Shown piece after piece: positions 44,583 through 54,600 of a stretch of 64,000 nt of DNA (position 1 is its first letter; each line of letters begins with the position of its first letter). The position numbers and the translations under genes are program-made. This DNA comes from Pontibacter flavimaris (lineage in GTDB: Bacteria > Bacteroidota > Bacteroidia > Cytophagales > Hymenobacteraceae), in contig NZ_LVWA01000005.1 of the NCBI RefSeq assembly GCF_001907195.1, positions 186,001-250,000 of the forward strand, given 5' to 3'. The notes beneath the pieces are model-generated. The model worked only from the letters and a program-made list of their open reading frames with translations, did no database searches and was not told the origin of the DNA.

Positions 44583-46553
44583 CTAAAATGTAATCTCTGC
44601 CTCTTTTCCAGTTAGAAGGAACTCAATTAGTTCGAATAATTTTTTTATGTCTCTGTCTGGAGTAATATTGGAAGCCCCACTACTTCTCTTGTCCTCTTCG
44701 GTTTGTCTAAAATATACTTCTGATGTTTCCCCATGAGTAAGGTATAAATGATTTCTAACTTCAGTTAGCTCCTTTAGATTGACTAAGTAGCTGTCCTTTT
44801 TTGCACTAGATTTAAGAGTATTCTTATTTAAGATAAGAAATGCTATCTGATTACTTAATTCTTTGTGAAATGTCTGACGATTGGAAGTTGAACCATTCCT
44901 ATAAAACGGTGAAACTTTACTGTTGTATTCTAATGCACACTCTACTCCAGCGCTAGTTAATTTAAAATACTCTCTACCTCTTGCATTTCTTCTGGTTTTA
45001 GGTGTTCCGTCATGATCGCTAAAGCCTTCAAACACAAATTCATGCTTTAAGAAGTATTCTGATTGGTTTTTTATGATCCAATTAAAGCCTGGTATTGGCG
45101 TTATACTAACTGTCTCCCCAGGATGCTTTTGGATTGGATTTAAGTCTTGATCAAAAAGTGTTAGTGGCGTTCTGTCATCTTTCTCGTAATAAGCTTCTTG
45201 GATTTCGTTTAAGATGCTCCATAAGGTAATGAAGGCTAATTCATAATCAGAGTAGTAAAACGTTGCTTTGTCATACTCCCATTGTTCATAACCCTTCTTT
45301 AGAAGACCATAGAACATTTTAAAACGTTCTACTATTCGTGCTTTTATTCTTTTAGGGGAATTTTCAATTGTATTGAAATGATTATCTGATAAGATATGCT
45401 GGATAGCAGACCAGTAAGGCTTCAAAATTTTATACTTCTCACTAATGAACTGAATGGTTTCTTTGAAGTCATTGTAGTTTCTAACACTATATTCTTGGTC
45501 CCGAAAGTATATTGGTGATTCCTTTACATACATTGCATCTGCTCCAGATTCAAGAATTAGATCTAAGTTCCAAGCTTTATCAGAAGCTGTAAAAATGATT
45601 ACTGGGATTTGGGGAAATTTTGACTTAATGAATTTTAAGGTTCTAATTGAAGATGTACTATCTACTTTTCCTTTATCAAGATAGAGGTCTAGAAATATCA
45701 AGTCATAGTTGCAAAACTTTTCAGGTGTGATGTTTTGCCATGCAAGTACTTCACTTGTAGATATTCTCTTATCTACATTGCAGGATAAGATAAGGCTTAT
45801 TAATTCCTGCCACCCATTATCTGCATTATCGTCAATCAATAAAACATTATTGAATAAGCCACAAAGTGAAGAGTCAGTTGTTTTATTGGAAATTTCTACC
45901 AGAAGCTTGGATATATACTTGAAGTATAGGTGTTTAGGGTAATTAAACTGAATTGAATCCAATAATCCGAAATTTGATGCAAGCCGCATAGCGCCCCATT
46001 CGTTTGTAGACTGATGGCGGTTGTCATTAGGAGTCTTTAAATTTATTCCATTAAAAGACCCTCCCTTTAGTTTGCGTAGTTCGTTGTTAATAGCAGGCTG
46101 TGACACACCGGTTATTTTATCAGAGACTACTGTAAAAATCTGGTCATGCCTTCTGAAGTAAAAACCTTCGGTGTGAAAGAAATTTATAACTGAAGACTCC
46201 TTAATTGACGGGTCTTCTAAATAGAGATCACTTGCATCTGTGAGAATTATAGGCACATTACTGAGGTTGCAATTAGTGTAAGTGCTGCATCTAATGTGTC
46301 CAGCTAGATTGATGGCTCTTACCCAACCACTTCCACCTAAATTCTTATCAATAACAATGGATTTAACATCTTTATAATCTGTCAGGTCTAGAGATTCAGA
46401 AATTAAGCTGGTATAATATTCTTCTCTATTATTTAAATACAGATAATTGCTAGGTTCCTGCCTCAAAAGATGATCTTCAACATCTATAGGTAAGAAGAAG
46501 TCAGACTTAAATTGCAGGGACGAGTTTGACAGGTGTATAAGTATATTCATCAA
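44583..46553 (-). CDS. Large protein with one intact and one degenerate receiver domain
   Basis: A 656-residue cytosolic protein. A receiver domain occupies about residues 235-360: acidic pair LLIDDN (241-242), phosphoacceptor Asp 289 (IFLDLYL), Thr 322 (IIFTASD) and Lys 344 (YVKES). An earlier segment (SIVIDKNLGG near 65, then VPIILTDAS near 100) has the alternating pattern of a second, degenerate receiver. The C-terminal 300 residues are helical and unrecognised (WEYDKATFYYSDYELAFI). There is no kinase or DNA-binding domain. It is third in the retron unit, 12 bp after the small receiver-like gene. Confidence 0.65.
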   Translation of the reverse strand: MMNILIHLSNSSLQFKSDFFLPIDVEDHLLRQEPSNYLYLNNREEYYTSLISESLDLTDYKDVKSIVIDKNLGGSGWVRAINLAGHIRCSTYTNCNLSNVPIILTDASDLYLEDPSIKESSVINFFHTEGFYFRRHDQIFTVVSDKITGVSQPAINNELRKLKGGSFNGINLKTPNDNRHQSTNEWGAMRLASNFGLLDSIQFNYPKHLYFKYISKLLVEISNKTTDSSLCGLFNNVLLIDDNADNGWQELISLILSCNVDKRISTSEVLAWQNITPEKFCNYDLIFLDLYLDKGKVDSTSSIRTLKFIKSKFPQIPVIIFTASDKAWNLDLILESGADAMYVKESPIYFRDQEYSVRNYNDFKETIQFISEKYKILKPYWSAIQHILSDNHFNTIENSPKRIKARIVERFKMFYGLLKKGYEQWEYDKATFYYSDYELAFITLWSILNEIQEAYYEKDDRTPLTLFDQDLNPIQKHPGETVSITPIPGFNWIIKNQSEYFLKHEFVFEGFSDHDGTPKTRRNARGREYFKLTSAGVECALEYNSKVSPFYRNGSTSNRQTFHKELSNQIAFLILNKNTLKSSAKKDSYLVNLKELTEVRNHLYLTHGETSEVYFRQTEEDKRSSGASNITPDRDIKKLFELIEFLLTGKEAEITF

Positions 46554-46565
46554 ATAAGATAAGGA

Positions 46566-47249
46566 TTAGCTGTTTTCTACTAAATCTTCAAGGGCCTCAA
46601 TTATTTCATCCAGAGACATAGCTTCAAACCTTTTCGAGACTGATTCTATATCATCATAGTTATATAGCGTTAATAGATCTCGGAAGGACTTAGAATAAAC
46701 AGCTTCTGTTGTGGAGGATTCAAGCTTATCCATTATATCATGTAACAGCTCATATCCTCTGTCTTTGAAGGGAGGTATATCTGAATTATATAGATATTTG
46801 ATTCTAAACTCCCCAAACATGAAGAAGCTATCAATAAATGAGGAAAGGTTGGTGTAGTACTGTCTTCTCAGAACTTCATAATAAAAAATATCAGTCGCTA
46901 TAGACGGATCTACCTGAGTGCGCAAGGGAGTACTTGAATCAGGCTTACTGCCTGAGAATAGAACAACTTTTGATGTGCTGGATAATTCTTTTATCAGCAC
47001 TGGCAAAAGTCCATCAGGTAATAGAGGGTCATTGAAACTATCATGTATAAATATATAGCTAAAGTTTTTAAAGCTTGAAAGCAAGACTACTTCATCTTCA
47101 TTGTCAGCAGCCTTCCATAGATATTTAGTGTCTGAATGATATTCAACTCTTTCTTTTTGTTCTGGATTAAGCAAATCTAAGACAGAATATGTACTGTAGT
47201 CCTCACTAGATGCTTTATCGTCGACTATAATGATTCTATCTAACATCAT
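46566..47249 (-). CDS. Receiver-like protein of the retron unit
   Basis: A 227-residue protein whose first 110 residues resemble a receiver: DRIIIVDDKA (Asp 10-11), YIFIHDSFND with Asp 70 in the phosphoacceptor position, and VVLFSGSKP in the Thr/Ser position. The conserved Lys is not clear, so phosphorylation is uncertain. The C-terminal half is helical and unrecognised. The gene overlaps the end of the reverse transcriptase gene by 14 bp, which argues for translational coupling and a shared complex or pathway. Confidence 0.65.
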   Translation of the reverse strand: MMLDRIIIVDDKASSEDYSTYSVLDLLNPEQKERVEYHSDTKYLWKAADNEDEVVLLSSFKNFSYIFIHDSFNDPLLPDGLLPVLIKELSSTSKVVLFSGSKPDSSTPLRTQVDPSIATDIFYYEVLRRQYYTNLSSFIDSFFMFGEFRIKYLYNSDIPPFKDRGYELLHDIMDKLESSTTEAVYSKSFRDLLTLYNYDDIESVSKRFEAMSLDEIIEALEDLVENS

Positions 47250-49464
47250 AAAATCTTAAAACATGTTTAAAGCCCCCCACAGGGTTACTTAGAGGTTCAA
47301 TTTCAACTGACTCAGACCCGAGCCGTCTTGCAATAAGCAAATTAATTCGCTTAGGTGGTTCGGCTGTAAAGTCACACTCTATGAACCAATCACATAGGTT
47401 CCTGAAGTCCTGCTTGAAAGCTGTTGATTCCTTGTAGAAATGTAGAAGTAAATCACTATCAATTGTTGCCTTACTATTCTTATCCAGAATACTTACTTCT
47501 ATAAACTTATGTCCATCTGCATCACCCTTCTCAGCTTTAACTAAAACTTCTTTATCATCAACATGCTTGAGGCTTTCCCCATGAATGTTTGAGTGGTCAG
47601 CTATGCATTGGAAAATGTGTCTTAACCCTCTGTATATTAGTGGCTGCCAAGTGAAAAAGCCTGACCTGATGTTGAAAGCTCGCTCATCGGGTAAAAACTC
47701 AATACAGTCTTGAGGTATTTTTTGATCAATAGCAATATTTAAAATGTCCTGATGAAGTTTACTGTACTCGCTACCACTGCCATATCTGTACTTTTTCTTG
47801 AATTTTTTAGCAAATTCAGTATACTTCTCATCATTATTAAAAGGATGCTTACCTGTTTCTTTATAAAAAGGTATACCTTCAGATTCAAAAAGGTTAATTA
47901 ATTGTATAACCTCACTCTGTATACCAACATTAATATACTCTATGTTAGAAACCCTCTCTTGTTTATAATGATATATAAAATTAGGATGACTTTTAACTTT
48001 TGAAATTATATCATCCACGATCTCATCGGATAGAATAACATCATGTACTAGTTCTTTGAAGCCACTTCCATCTGCAATTTTAAACTTCTTTAAGAAGCTT
48101 ACTGTATGCATGGGATTGTGAGGTAATAGCTTCTTTGTAGGAGTTGTGCCTTCAATTACCAGTTTATTGTCAATCAGTAAAACATGTGGAAGGACTGTGT
48201 CTTTGGGAATATTTATCTCCCTGGTTAGTTTATCAGGAATAGAGGGTGAAGCAGAGTTCTCTACTACAATTTTGATAAAAGAGGAGTCTGATTCAGATGT
48301 TTCTGATATAGTACTAAATATAGTTAATTTGGTTTTTGCAGGCTCTTCCTTTCGCAAAAGATCATATCGCTCTGTTAGCTTTTGATAAACAGCACTATCA
48401 CTACCTTTCACCATTTTGAGGTAGTCAAGCTTGCCCTTGATGACATTGGCCATATTAGGTTTACCTTTCTTTGTATAGCCCTTATCTACTTTGTACTGTT
48501 GTACAAAGTAGGAGTAAGCCCTGTCATAGCCATACTGTTCCCAGTAATAAAGCCACATGCGTAGCTGCTTAATGTACCGCTTGGGCACACTCGCATGTTC
48601 ATTAACCACTATACCGGTTACTTCCTGGCGGTAACCTCTCTTTTGCAGGCGAGTTTTACTTGGCTTAACATGAAAGTTCTGAGCAGCAATAATTCGATGA
48701 AGCTCATTCAAGAACTCACCACCTTCATGGTAAACATTATGCTGAGAGCTAAAGGTAATGTCATCAGCATAGCGGCTGTACTTCAGGTTAAAGCGCTTGG
48801 CTACAGCACTGAGATAAAAGTCTAGCTGTTGACAGATGATGTTAGTAAGAGTGGGAGACGTTGGGGCACCTTGAGGTAATACGTTCCTAACGTCTTTCTG
48901 CCATGATCCATCTGGCTGAAGACGCTCTACCTCCAGCTGATGACAGCAGAGGGAGGCTATCATATTAGCTAGCTCAAGCCTGCCGCTTTTCTCGTTTAGG
49001 TTGAACGGAGGAAACTTTAGCCTGCCCCAAACACGGGCCTGGTCAATGCTCGGGAAGAAATCTTTTAAGTCAAGGTTGTAAACATAGATGCTGTTGGTAT
49101 GCAACTTTGCATTATCTACGATAGACTTACCTGGAACAAAACCAGTTGCAGCTTTATGCTGGTGTTGAGCATAAACGATTTGTAGTAGCAAGTTAAGGCA
49201 TTTCTGAATAGCCTTCAATCCTTTAGAAGGGGCATGAATGGTCCTGTTAGCTCCAGACTTCTTTTTGATTGTAAAAGCTGTGTAGCGGTTCTTGCTGACT
49301 TGTGGGTTGCTATGGTAATTGAGGTGCTTTAAAGTAAAAGGAACGGCCTTATCACCATATATGATAACTTTAGCATAATTCAGAAGACCCACAAAGTCTT
49401 CTTTGCTCTTCATGCTGCTGAAGCTGGAAAGGATGTACTGGCTCTGTTCTTCTTTGATACTCAT
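47236..49464 (-). CDS. Retron reverse transcriptase with long C-terminal extension
   Basis: A protein of about 742 residues from the ATG at 49464 (MSIKEEQSQYILSS); the ORF upstream runs into the ncRNA. The RT domain covers residues 60-320: YNLDLKDFFPSI with Asp 132, NVLPQGAPTSP near 195-204 and the catalytic SRYADDITFSS (YADD 232-235). EVTGIVVNEH (VTG 282-284) is the motif that retron RTs use to recognise their own RNA. About 400 further residues are not typical of retron RTs. Near the end, LIYRGLRHIFQCIADHSN and KFIEVSILDKNSK vaguely resemble a degenerate histidine-kinase ATPase fold. There is no maturase or endonuclease domain. It makes msDNA from the ncRNA at 49486-49741. Confidence 0.88.
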   Translation of the reverse strand: MSIKEEQSQYILSSFSSMKSKEDFVGLLNYAKVIIYGDKAVPFTLKHLNYHSNPQVSKNRYTAFTIKKKSGANRTIHAPSKGLKAIQKCLNLLLQIVYAQHQHKAATGFVPGKSIVDNAKLHTNSIYVYNLDLKDFFPSIDQARVWGRLKFPPFNLNEKSGRLELANMIASLCCHQLEVERLQPDGSWQKDVRNVLPQGAPTSPTLTNIICQQLDFYLSAVAKRFNLKYSRYADDITFSSQHNVYHEGGEFLNELHRIIAAQNFHVKPSKTRLQKRGYRQEVTGIVVNEHASVPKRYIKQLRMWLYYWEQYGYDRAYSYFVQQYKVDKGYTKKGKPNMANVIKGKLDYLKMVKGSDSAVYQKLTERYDLLRKEEPAKTKLTIFSTISETSESDSSFIKIVVENSASPSIPDKLTREINIPKDTVLPHVLLIDNKLVIEGTTPTKKLLPHNPMHTVSFLKKFKIADGSGFKELVHDVILSDEIVDDIISKVKSHPNFIYHYKQERVSNIEYINVGIQSEVIQLINLFESEGIPFYKETGKHPFNNDEKYTEFAKKFKKKYRYGSGSEYSKLHQDILNIAIDQKIPQDCIEFLPDERAFNIRSGFFTWQPLIYRGLRHIFQCIADHSNIHGESLKHVDDKEVLVKAEKGDADGHKFIEVSILDKNSKATIDSDLLLHFYKESTAFKQDFRNLCDWFIECDFTAEPPKRINLLIARRLGSESVEIEPLSNPVGGFKHVLRFYDVR

Positions 49465-49485
49465 CTTGATAGCTAAAATGCTCCT

Positions 49486-49741
49486 GAATGCCTGCTCGTG
49501 TTTTCTTTGTTTATGAGAAACTCGAAAAAAAGAATGAGGGGGAAAAAAACAGCATAACTGGTATACAAGAGTGGATAACAAAATGTATAACAGACTGGGC
49601 CTCAACTTTAACAACAAAACTGGTCTACAATGACCAAATTGTTGCTTTCATCCCATATTGCTATGGGACACCAGCCGATTTTCACACAGGATTGCTCCTG
49701 CATGACAGCTGGCAAAAATCAAAATCTTAGAGCAGGCATTC
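49486..49741 (-). ncRNA. Retron msr-msd ncRNA
   Basis: A minus-strand RNA template and primer for the RT, directly upstream of its gene. It is bounded by a perfect 12-bp inverted repeat: a1 GAATGCCTGCTC (49730-49741) and a2 GAGCAGGCATTC (49486-49497). Between them are a two-tier hairpin (49671-49712, inner stem CAGGA/TCCTG with GCAA loop in the RNA sense), a perfect 7-bp hairpin TCCCATA/TATGGGA with a GCAA loop (49651-49668), and a hairpin with stems TGGTC/GACCA and CAACAA/TTGTTG (49612-49644). A long stem with one mismatch (49558-49593) comes last. The first two resemble msr hairpins and the latter two the msd. The branching guanosine is probably within TAAGAT just after a1. Confidence 0.88.
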
Positions 49742-49771
49742 AAAGAACATGTTGCAAAGTAAATATAAAAC

Positions 49772-49790
49772 TGTGCAGTACAACTGCACA
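49772..49790. promoter_or_regulatory. Palindromic operator C
   Basis: TGTGCA-GTACAAC-TGCACA, 31 bp upstream of the retron a1 sequence. A TTTACTTTGC sequence resembling the -7 box lies between them, which would start the transcript close to a1. Confidence 0.85.
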
Positions 49791-49858
49791 AATGTAATGT
49801 CTTATTTTTATTTTGCAGATGGTTTGTAAAACATTACATCACAAAGAGAACAGGTCCC

Positions 49859-49877
49859 TGTGCAGCAGAGCTGCACT
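49859..49877. promoter_or_regulatory. Palindromic operator D
   Basis: TGTGCA-GCAGAGC-TGCACT, 17 bp upstream of the WYL regulator start, with one mismatch in the last base. With operator C it brackets the divergent promoter region and would allow autorepression. Confidence 0.75.
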
Positions 49878-49893
49878 ATTCTAAATAAAAGCC

Positions 49894-50931
49894 ATGGCAA
49901 GAAATAAACATGCTGTAATTCGATATAAAGTACTGGATAGATGCTTTCGTAATCCAGGTAGGCGGTATTTTATCCAGGATCTTATTGATGAGTGCAATAA
50001 AGTTTTACTTGAGATTGATCCAGATTCTAAAGGCATAAGCCGTAGGCAGATATTTGAGGACATAGCTTTTATGGAGAGCAGTGAAGGTTATAGTATAGAG
50101 TTACATAAGCATAGAGAGAGCAAGAGGGTATACTACAGGTATGTTGACATTTCTTTCTCAATAGATAACTCACCCTTAAATGAAGTTGAAATAAATCAGC
50201 TCCGCAATGCTATGACCATTTTGGCTCAGTTTAAAGGTATGCCACAGTTTGAATATGTGCATGAGATACTGGCCAAGCTAAATCAGGGTATTGCGTTAAA
50301 ACAGGAAGAGGATGTGATAATCGACTTCGACAATAATCTGTATTTAAAAGGTATTGAGCTATTAGGGGAGCTGCATAATGCTATCTTATATAAAAAGGTG
50401 CTGTGTGTGAGTTACCAACCTTTTGAGAATGATGCTCCTTACGATGTTATGATCCATCCTTATTACCTGAAGCAGTATAACAACAGGTGGTTTTTATTTG
50501 GTTACAACCCTGATGAGGGATTTTATAACTGGAATCTCGCACTTGATAGGATTGTGAGCATCACTGAGACTGATGGGAAGTATCACCCTAACACAGAAAT
50601 TGATTGGTTTGAGTACTTTGATGAAATGATCGGCGTAACGAAACCTGTCGGAGCTACCACTGAGCCTGTGGTATTGCATTTAAACGGAAGAGCTGGGAAA
50701 TATGTGATAAATAAACCTATTCATGGGTCTCAGCATGACAAGTGGCTCGCGCCTGATCTTCTGGAGGTAAAGCTGGATCTAGTTATCAATTTTGAATTTA
50801 AGCGACTTATCCTGTCTTATGGAAAGGATGTGGAAGTGATAAGCCCAGAGTGGCTAAAAGAGGAAACCATGGGCAATCTGAAAGCTGCCTTAGACCAGTA
50901 CCAGCCAGTCGCGAAAACCGAAGGAGCTTAG
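49894..50931 (+). CDS. WYL-domain transcriptional regulator
   Basis: A 345-residue regulator. The N-terminal 60 residues are a helix-turn-helix (RNPGRRYFIQDLIDECNKVL, ISRRQIFEDIAFMES). The WYL domain lies at about 165-235 (CVSYQPFENDAPYDVMIHPY, NNRWFLFGYN, NLALDRIVSI), followed by a WCX-like C-terminal domain. WYL proteins sense nucleic-acid or nucleotide ligands and often repress phage-defence loci. It is divergent from the retron unit with operators C and D between them, and the same palindrome precedes the other two units, so it is the likely master regulator. Its stop is only 3 bp from the stop of the convergent YgjP-like gene. Confidence 0.88.
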   Translation: MARNKHAVIRYKVLDRCFRNPGRRYFIQDLIDECNKVLLEIDPDSKGISRRQIFEDIAFMESSEGYSIELHKHRESKRVYYRYVDISFSIDNSPLNEVEINQLRNAMTILAQFKGMPQFEYVHEILAKLNQGIALKQEEDVIIDFDNNLYLKGIELLGELHNAILYKKVLCVSYQPFENDAPYDVMIHPYYLKQYNNRWFLFGYNPDEGFYNWNLALDRIVSITETDGKYHPNTEIDWFEYFDEMIGVTKPVGATTEPVVLHLNGRAGKYVINKPIHGSQHDKWLAPDLLEVKLDLVINFEFKRLILSYGKDVEVISPEWLKEETMGNLKAALDQYQPVAKTEGA

Positions 50932-50934
50932 TTT

Positions 50935-51621
50935 CTACAAATCCATCCCTGCTCCATTCACCCGCAGCCAGTTCTTCCGCTCCCGGTAATCCGGCAGTAC
51001 TTTGTCTACCTCGTTCCAGAAAGCTTCAGAGTGATTGGCGTGGATCAGGTGGGCTAGTTCGTGCACGATGATGTAGTCGAGCACTTTGAGTGGGGCCATC
51101 ATACACTTCCAGTGAAAGTTGAGGTCGCCTTTGGTGTTGCAGCTGGCCCAGCGGTTTTGCAGATCCATAATCTTGATTTCGCTGGTGGTGAGGCCCATCA
51201 GTTTTTCGTAGTAGCGCACGCGTTCTGGAATGCGCTTGGCGCCTTTCTCCTTGTAGTACTGCTTGAAGATTTGCTCAGCTTTAGGGGCATGCTTCTTCTG
51301 TAGCAGAAAATAACCATCTTTCAGTTTTAGCGGGGCTTCCTGCTTTTCTACTAACTCCAGCCTGTAATTACGACCTAAGTATAAGTAGCTTTCACCGTTT
51401 ACAGGTTCGCGGGTTTTCTTTACCTGGTTCAGCTCTTCCAGCTCTGCCTGGTGCTTAAAGATAGAAGCGGCTTTACTGTCTACCAGTTCGTCGATTGCGG
51501 CATCCGACATCTCTTTGGGAGCCATCACCATTACCTCGCCGTCACGCTCTACATAGATACTGACTGTTTTGCGCTGGCTTCGCTTAAGATTATACTGGAT
51601 CAGGTGCTTGCTGCTCTTCAT
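50935..51621 (-). CDS. YgjP-like (DUF45) zinc metalloprotease
   Basis: A 228-residue protein of the YgjP/DUF45 family. The zinc site is YIIVHELAHLIHANHS (HExxH plus a downstream His), preceded by MDLQNRWASCNTKGDLNFHW. Genes of this family often sit next to hsdR in type I restriction operons, where their role is not established. Here the gene overlaps the 3' end of hsdR by 32 bp and is last in the operon. No signal peptide, so cytosolic. Confidence 0.88.
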   Translation of the reverse strand: MKSSKHLIQYNLKRSQRKTVSIYVERDGEVMVMAPKEMSDAAIDELVDSKAASIFKHQAELEELNQVKKTREPVNGESYLYLGRNYRLELVEKQEAPLKLKDGYFLLQKKHAPKAEQIFKQYYKEKGAKRIPERVRYYEKLMGLTTSEIKIMDLQNRWASCNTKGDLNFHWKCMMAPLKVLDYIIVHELAHLIHANHSEAFWNEVDKVLPDYRERKNWLRVNGAGMDL

Positions 51622-54600
51622 GAATCAACTCGTTGTGTCTGCGCCTTGCCAGGTCCAGCAGGTCATTTATAATCTTACTCTCATGCTCAATCAAAGCTTC
51701 TACATCCGAAGAAATCAGGATGTCAGACAAGTCACCTTTAAGCAGGTCTATCTCGCTGCCCTTTTCCCAGAAGCTGGTAAACTTAATTGTGGCTCTCATC
51801 AGCTTTACCGCCAGCTTTAAAGTAGCTTTCGCTTTTTCTTCCTCTTCAGCTGATGGAGTCTTGCTCTTAAAGGCGGTCTGCATCATCAGGTCGTAGAAAG
51901 GGGCTTCGGTGGCAGAGAGCCCGGCTATACCTGCCTGCCGACCAGCTGCGGCTTCGTTGCGCAGGTCTTCCAGGGCTTTTACCATGGCATCCCAATCGTC
52001 GTGGTGTTGCTTCAGGAGTTTCTCCAGGCGCTCGCTCAGTTTGGTGTAAAAGGCTGGGTCATCATCTATGTTTACCTTGATGTGCTTACGGATGGCGTGC
52101 TCCATTTCCGAGGCTACGGCTTTGGGATTGCTGTTCTTCCTGGCTTCCTTGATGAAGTCTTTGGAGAGTAACTCTACTGGCGGGATCTTCGGGTTAATGC
52201 CCAGGCTGACAAGGTGCTCGTTGATAAGCTGGCGGATTTTCTCACCGGCACCTTCTATGTTGATGGTGTCGTCTTTGTAGCGGTTGCGGATCAGGATCTG
52301 CAGGTGGCCCAGTTGCTTGGCCGGTATGCGGTAGGGCGAAGCGGCAGGGCGTGGCAACACGATGTCCATACTCTCCATGAATTGCTTCAGGTATACATCG
52401 AAGCTGGAGCGGAACTTAATGTCTGCGGCCAGTTCTATGCATTGCTCCTGTAGCTTGAGCAGGGTAGGAATGTCCTTTATCTGCTGGGTCAGGTATTTTT
52501 CGAAATTGGTTACTCCTTTGCCTTCGAAGAGCTGCACCAGCCTGCGGTAACGCGACTCCAGCACCGGTATCTCCGTCTCCACACCCTTCAGGTTCTCCAT
52601 AATTTCCTGCACCTCGTTGGAGCCGTAAATGCTGAGGGCGCCCTGCAGGTTTTGGGTATTAGTGGCGTAGTCAATTACATAGCCACGGGTTTTGCCTTTG
52701 TAGGTACGGTTTACGCGAGCAATGGCCTGCAGCAGGTTGTGCTCCTTTAGCTTCTTGTCCAGGTACATCACCTGCTCGATAGGGGCATCGAAGCCTGTCA
52801 GCAGCATCTCGCATACTACCAGGAAGGCTATACCTGTTTCCGGTTTATCGTAGTCGAAGGCTTTCTTGAAGTTATCTACGGCGTTGGCGGCAGAAGCTTC
52901 TTTGCGGGCCTGCGTGATGATGGCTTCTTCGTTCGTGCCTTGCCCGGAAACTACGACGTATACCTGCAGGAATTCCAGCTTGTTGATCAGTTCTTCATCC
53001 GGATTGGCTTCTACTTTAAGCGCAGCCACTTTCTCCTGCAGCGCTTTTAGAAGCGCATCTTTGTAACGTACGGCTGCCAGCACCGAGCTGGTTACCACCT
53101 GTGCCTTAAAGCCGTTGGGCAGGATGTTTTCGGTGTAGTGATGTACAATATCACGGGCAACGGCTGCAACGTGCTCTTCAGCTTCACGAAGGTCGCTGCC
53201 TAAAGCATACCTGCGCTTGATCAGTTCTTTTTCTTTCTGCTCTTTGCTGCCGAAAGCTTCTTCAAATTTCTGATCTAATTCGCCCTTTTGATTGATAGCA
53301 TTGTCGGGCTCGCGGCCCTCGTATAGGATGGGAATGGTGGCCCCGTCGTTTACGGCATCGCGCAGGCGGTACTGGTCTATGTAGCCGCCGAAGCGGTCGT
53401 GTGTTTTTTTCTTGTGGCGCTCTGTGATAAGCGGGGTACCGGTAAAGGCGATCTTGGTAGCATTCGGGAATGCCTCGAACAGGTTGTTGCCCAGGTCGCT
53501 GCTTTGCGTGCGGTGCGCCTCGTCTATCAGGATCAGGATCTTCTTGGATGGGTTTACCTCCCCGAATACGTTGAACTGCTTTAGCGGCTCTGCTGCCTGG
53601 CTCAGTATCTCGCCGGCTATATCTGTCAGCTTGTACTCCTTTGTCTGGAACTTGTGCATCATCACCATCACGGCGTTGCTAGTAGGGGTGGAGAGCTTCG
53701 GCTTTACGTCTTTTATACTTTCAATAAAGTCTATCTTCTCGCCGGTGAGCGTGGCGGTGACGCTGAGCTGATCTTCCAAGTCGGTGCGGTCGTTAACCAG
53801 CAGCACTTTGTAGTCGGCCAGCTTTGGTTCGGTGCGCAGTTTTTTAATGAGCATGACCATGGTTAAGCTCTTGCCGGAGCCCTGCGTGTGCCATACCACA
53901 CCGGATCGCTCCATCGGCGTCTGACCTGTTTTAAGGCGCTCCACTATTTTACCCACGGCGCGGTACTGCTGATAGCGGCACACAATCTTGGCTTCTTTGC
54001 CTCCGCCTACGGACATAAACAAGGTAAAGCTGCGGACTATATCCAGCAGGGTAGTAGGCGGTAAAATGCCCTGCACCAGCCGTTCCTGACTGCGCTCCAC
54101 ATCCAGCGGCTTAATGTAGTTCTGGAAAGCTTCGGGGTAGATATACTTCCACTCAGAGAAGAACTGCTCATCGAGGCTGGTGATGGTGCCGTAGCAGGCT
54201 TTGTCGCCGTAGGTGGCTACGCAGATCTGGTTGTACCAGAACAGGCTTTCTTCGCCTTCCTTCAGGCCGGTGGCATGGGTAGAAGGGCGCTGGTTACTGT
54301 AGCGCTGCAGTTGCTTCATGGCCTCGTGCAGCGGGTTGGTAGTATAGGCGTTGGTATTCTTGCACTCCACTACTACCAGCGGCAGACCGTTCACGAATAG
54401 GACCACATCAGGGATGATACAGGCCTTAGCCAGCCCCGGTGTATCCACCTTAAACTGATTGATGGCAATGAAGCTGTTGCGCTCGAGATGGTCGAAATCT
54501 ATGAGCTTGACAGGACGCGGATCGGCGGGGTCGTCGTGGTAATCGACGCGGAGACTGTTGTTGAGCAGCGCGTGCGTGAAGCTTTTGTTGGCTTCCAGCA

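Noticed and set aside
47236..49464. RT as a group II intron or DRT-type enzyme
   Set aside because: No maturase or endonuclease domain; the VTG motif and the upstream a1/a2-bounded structured RNA fit a retron instead.
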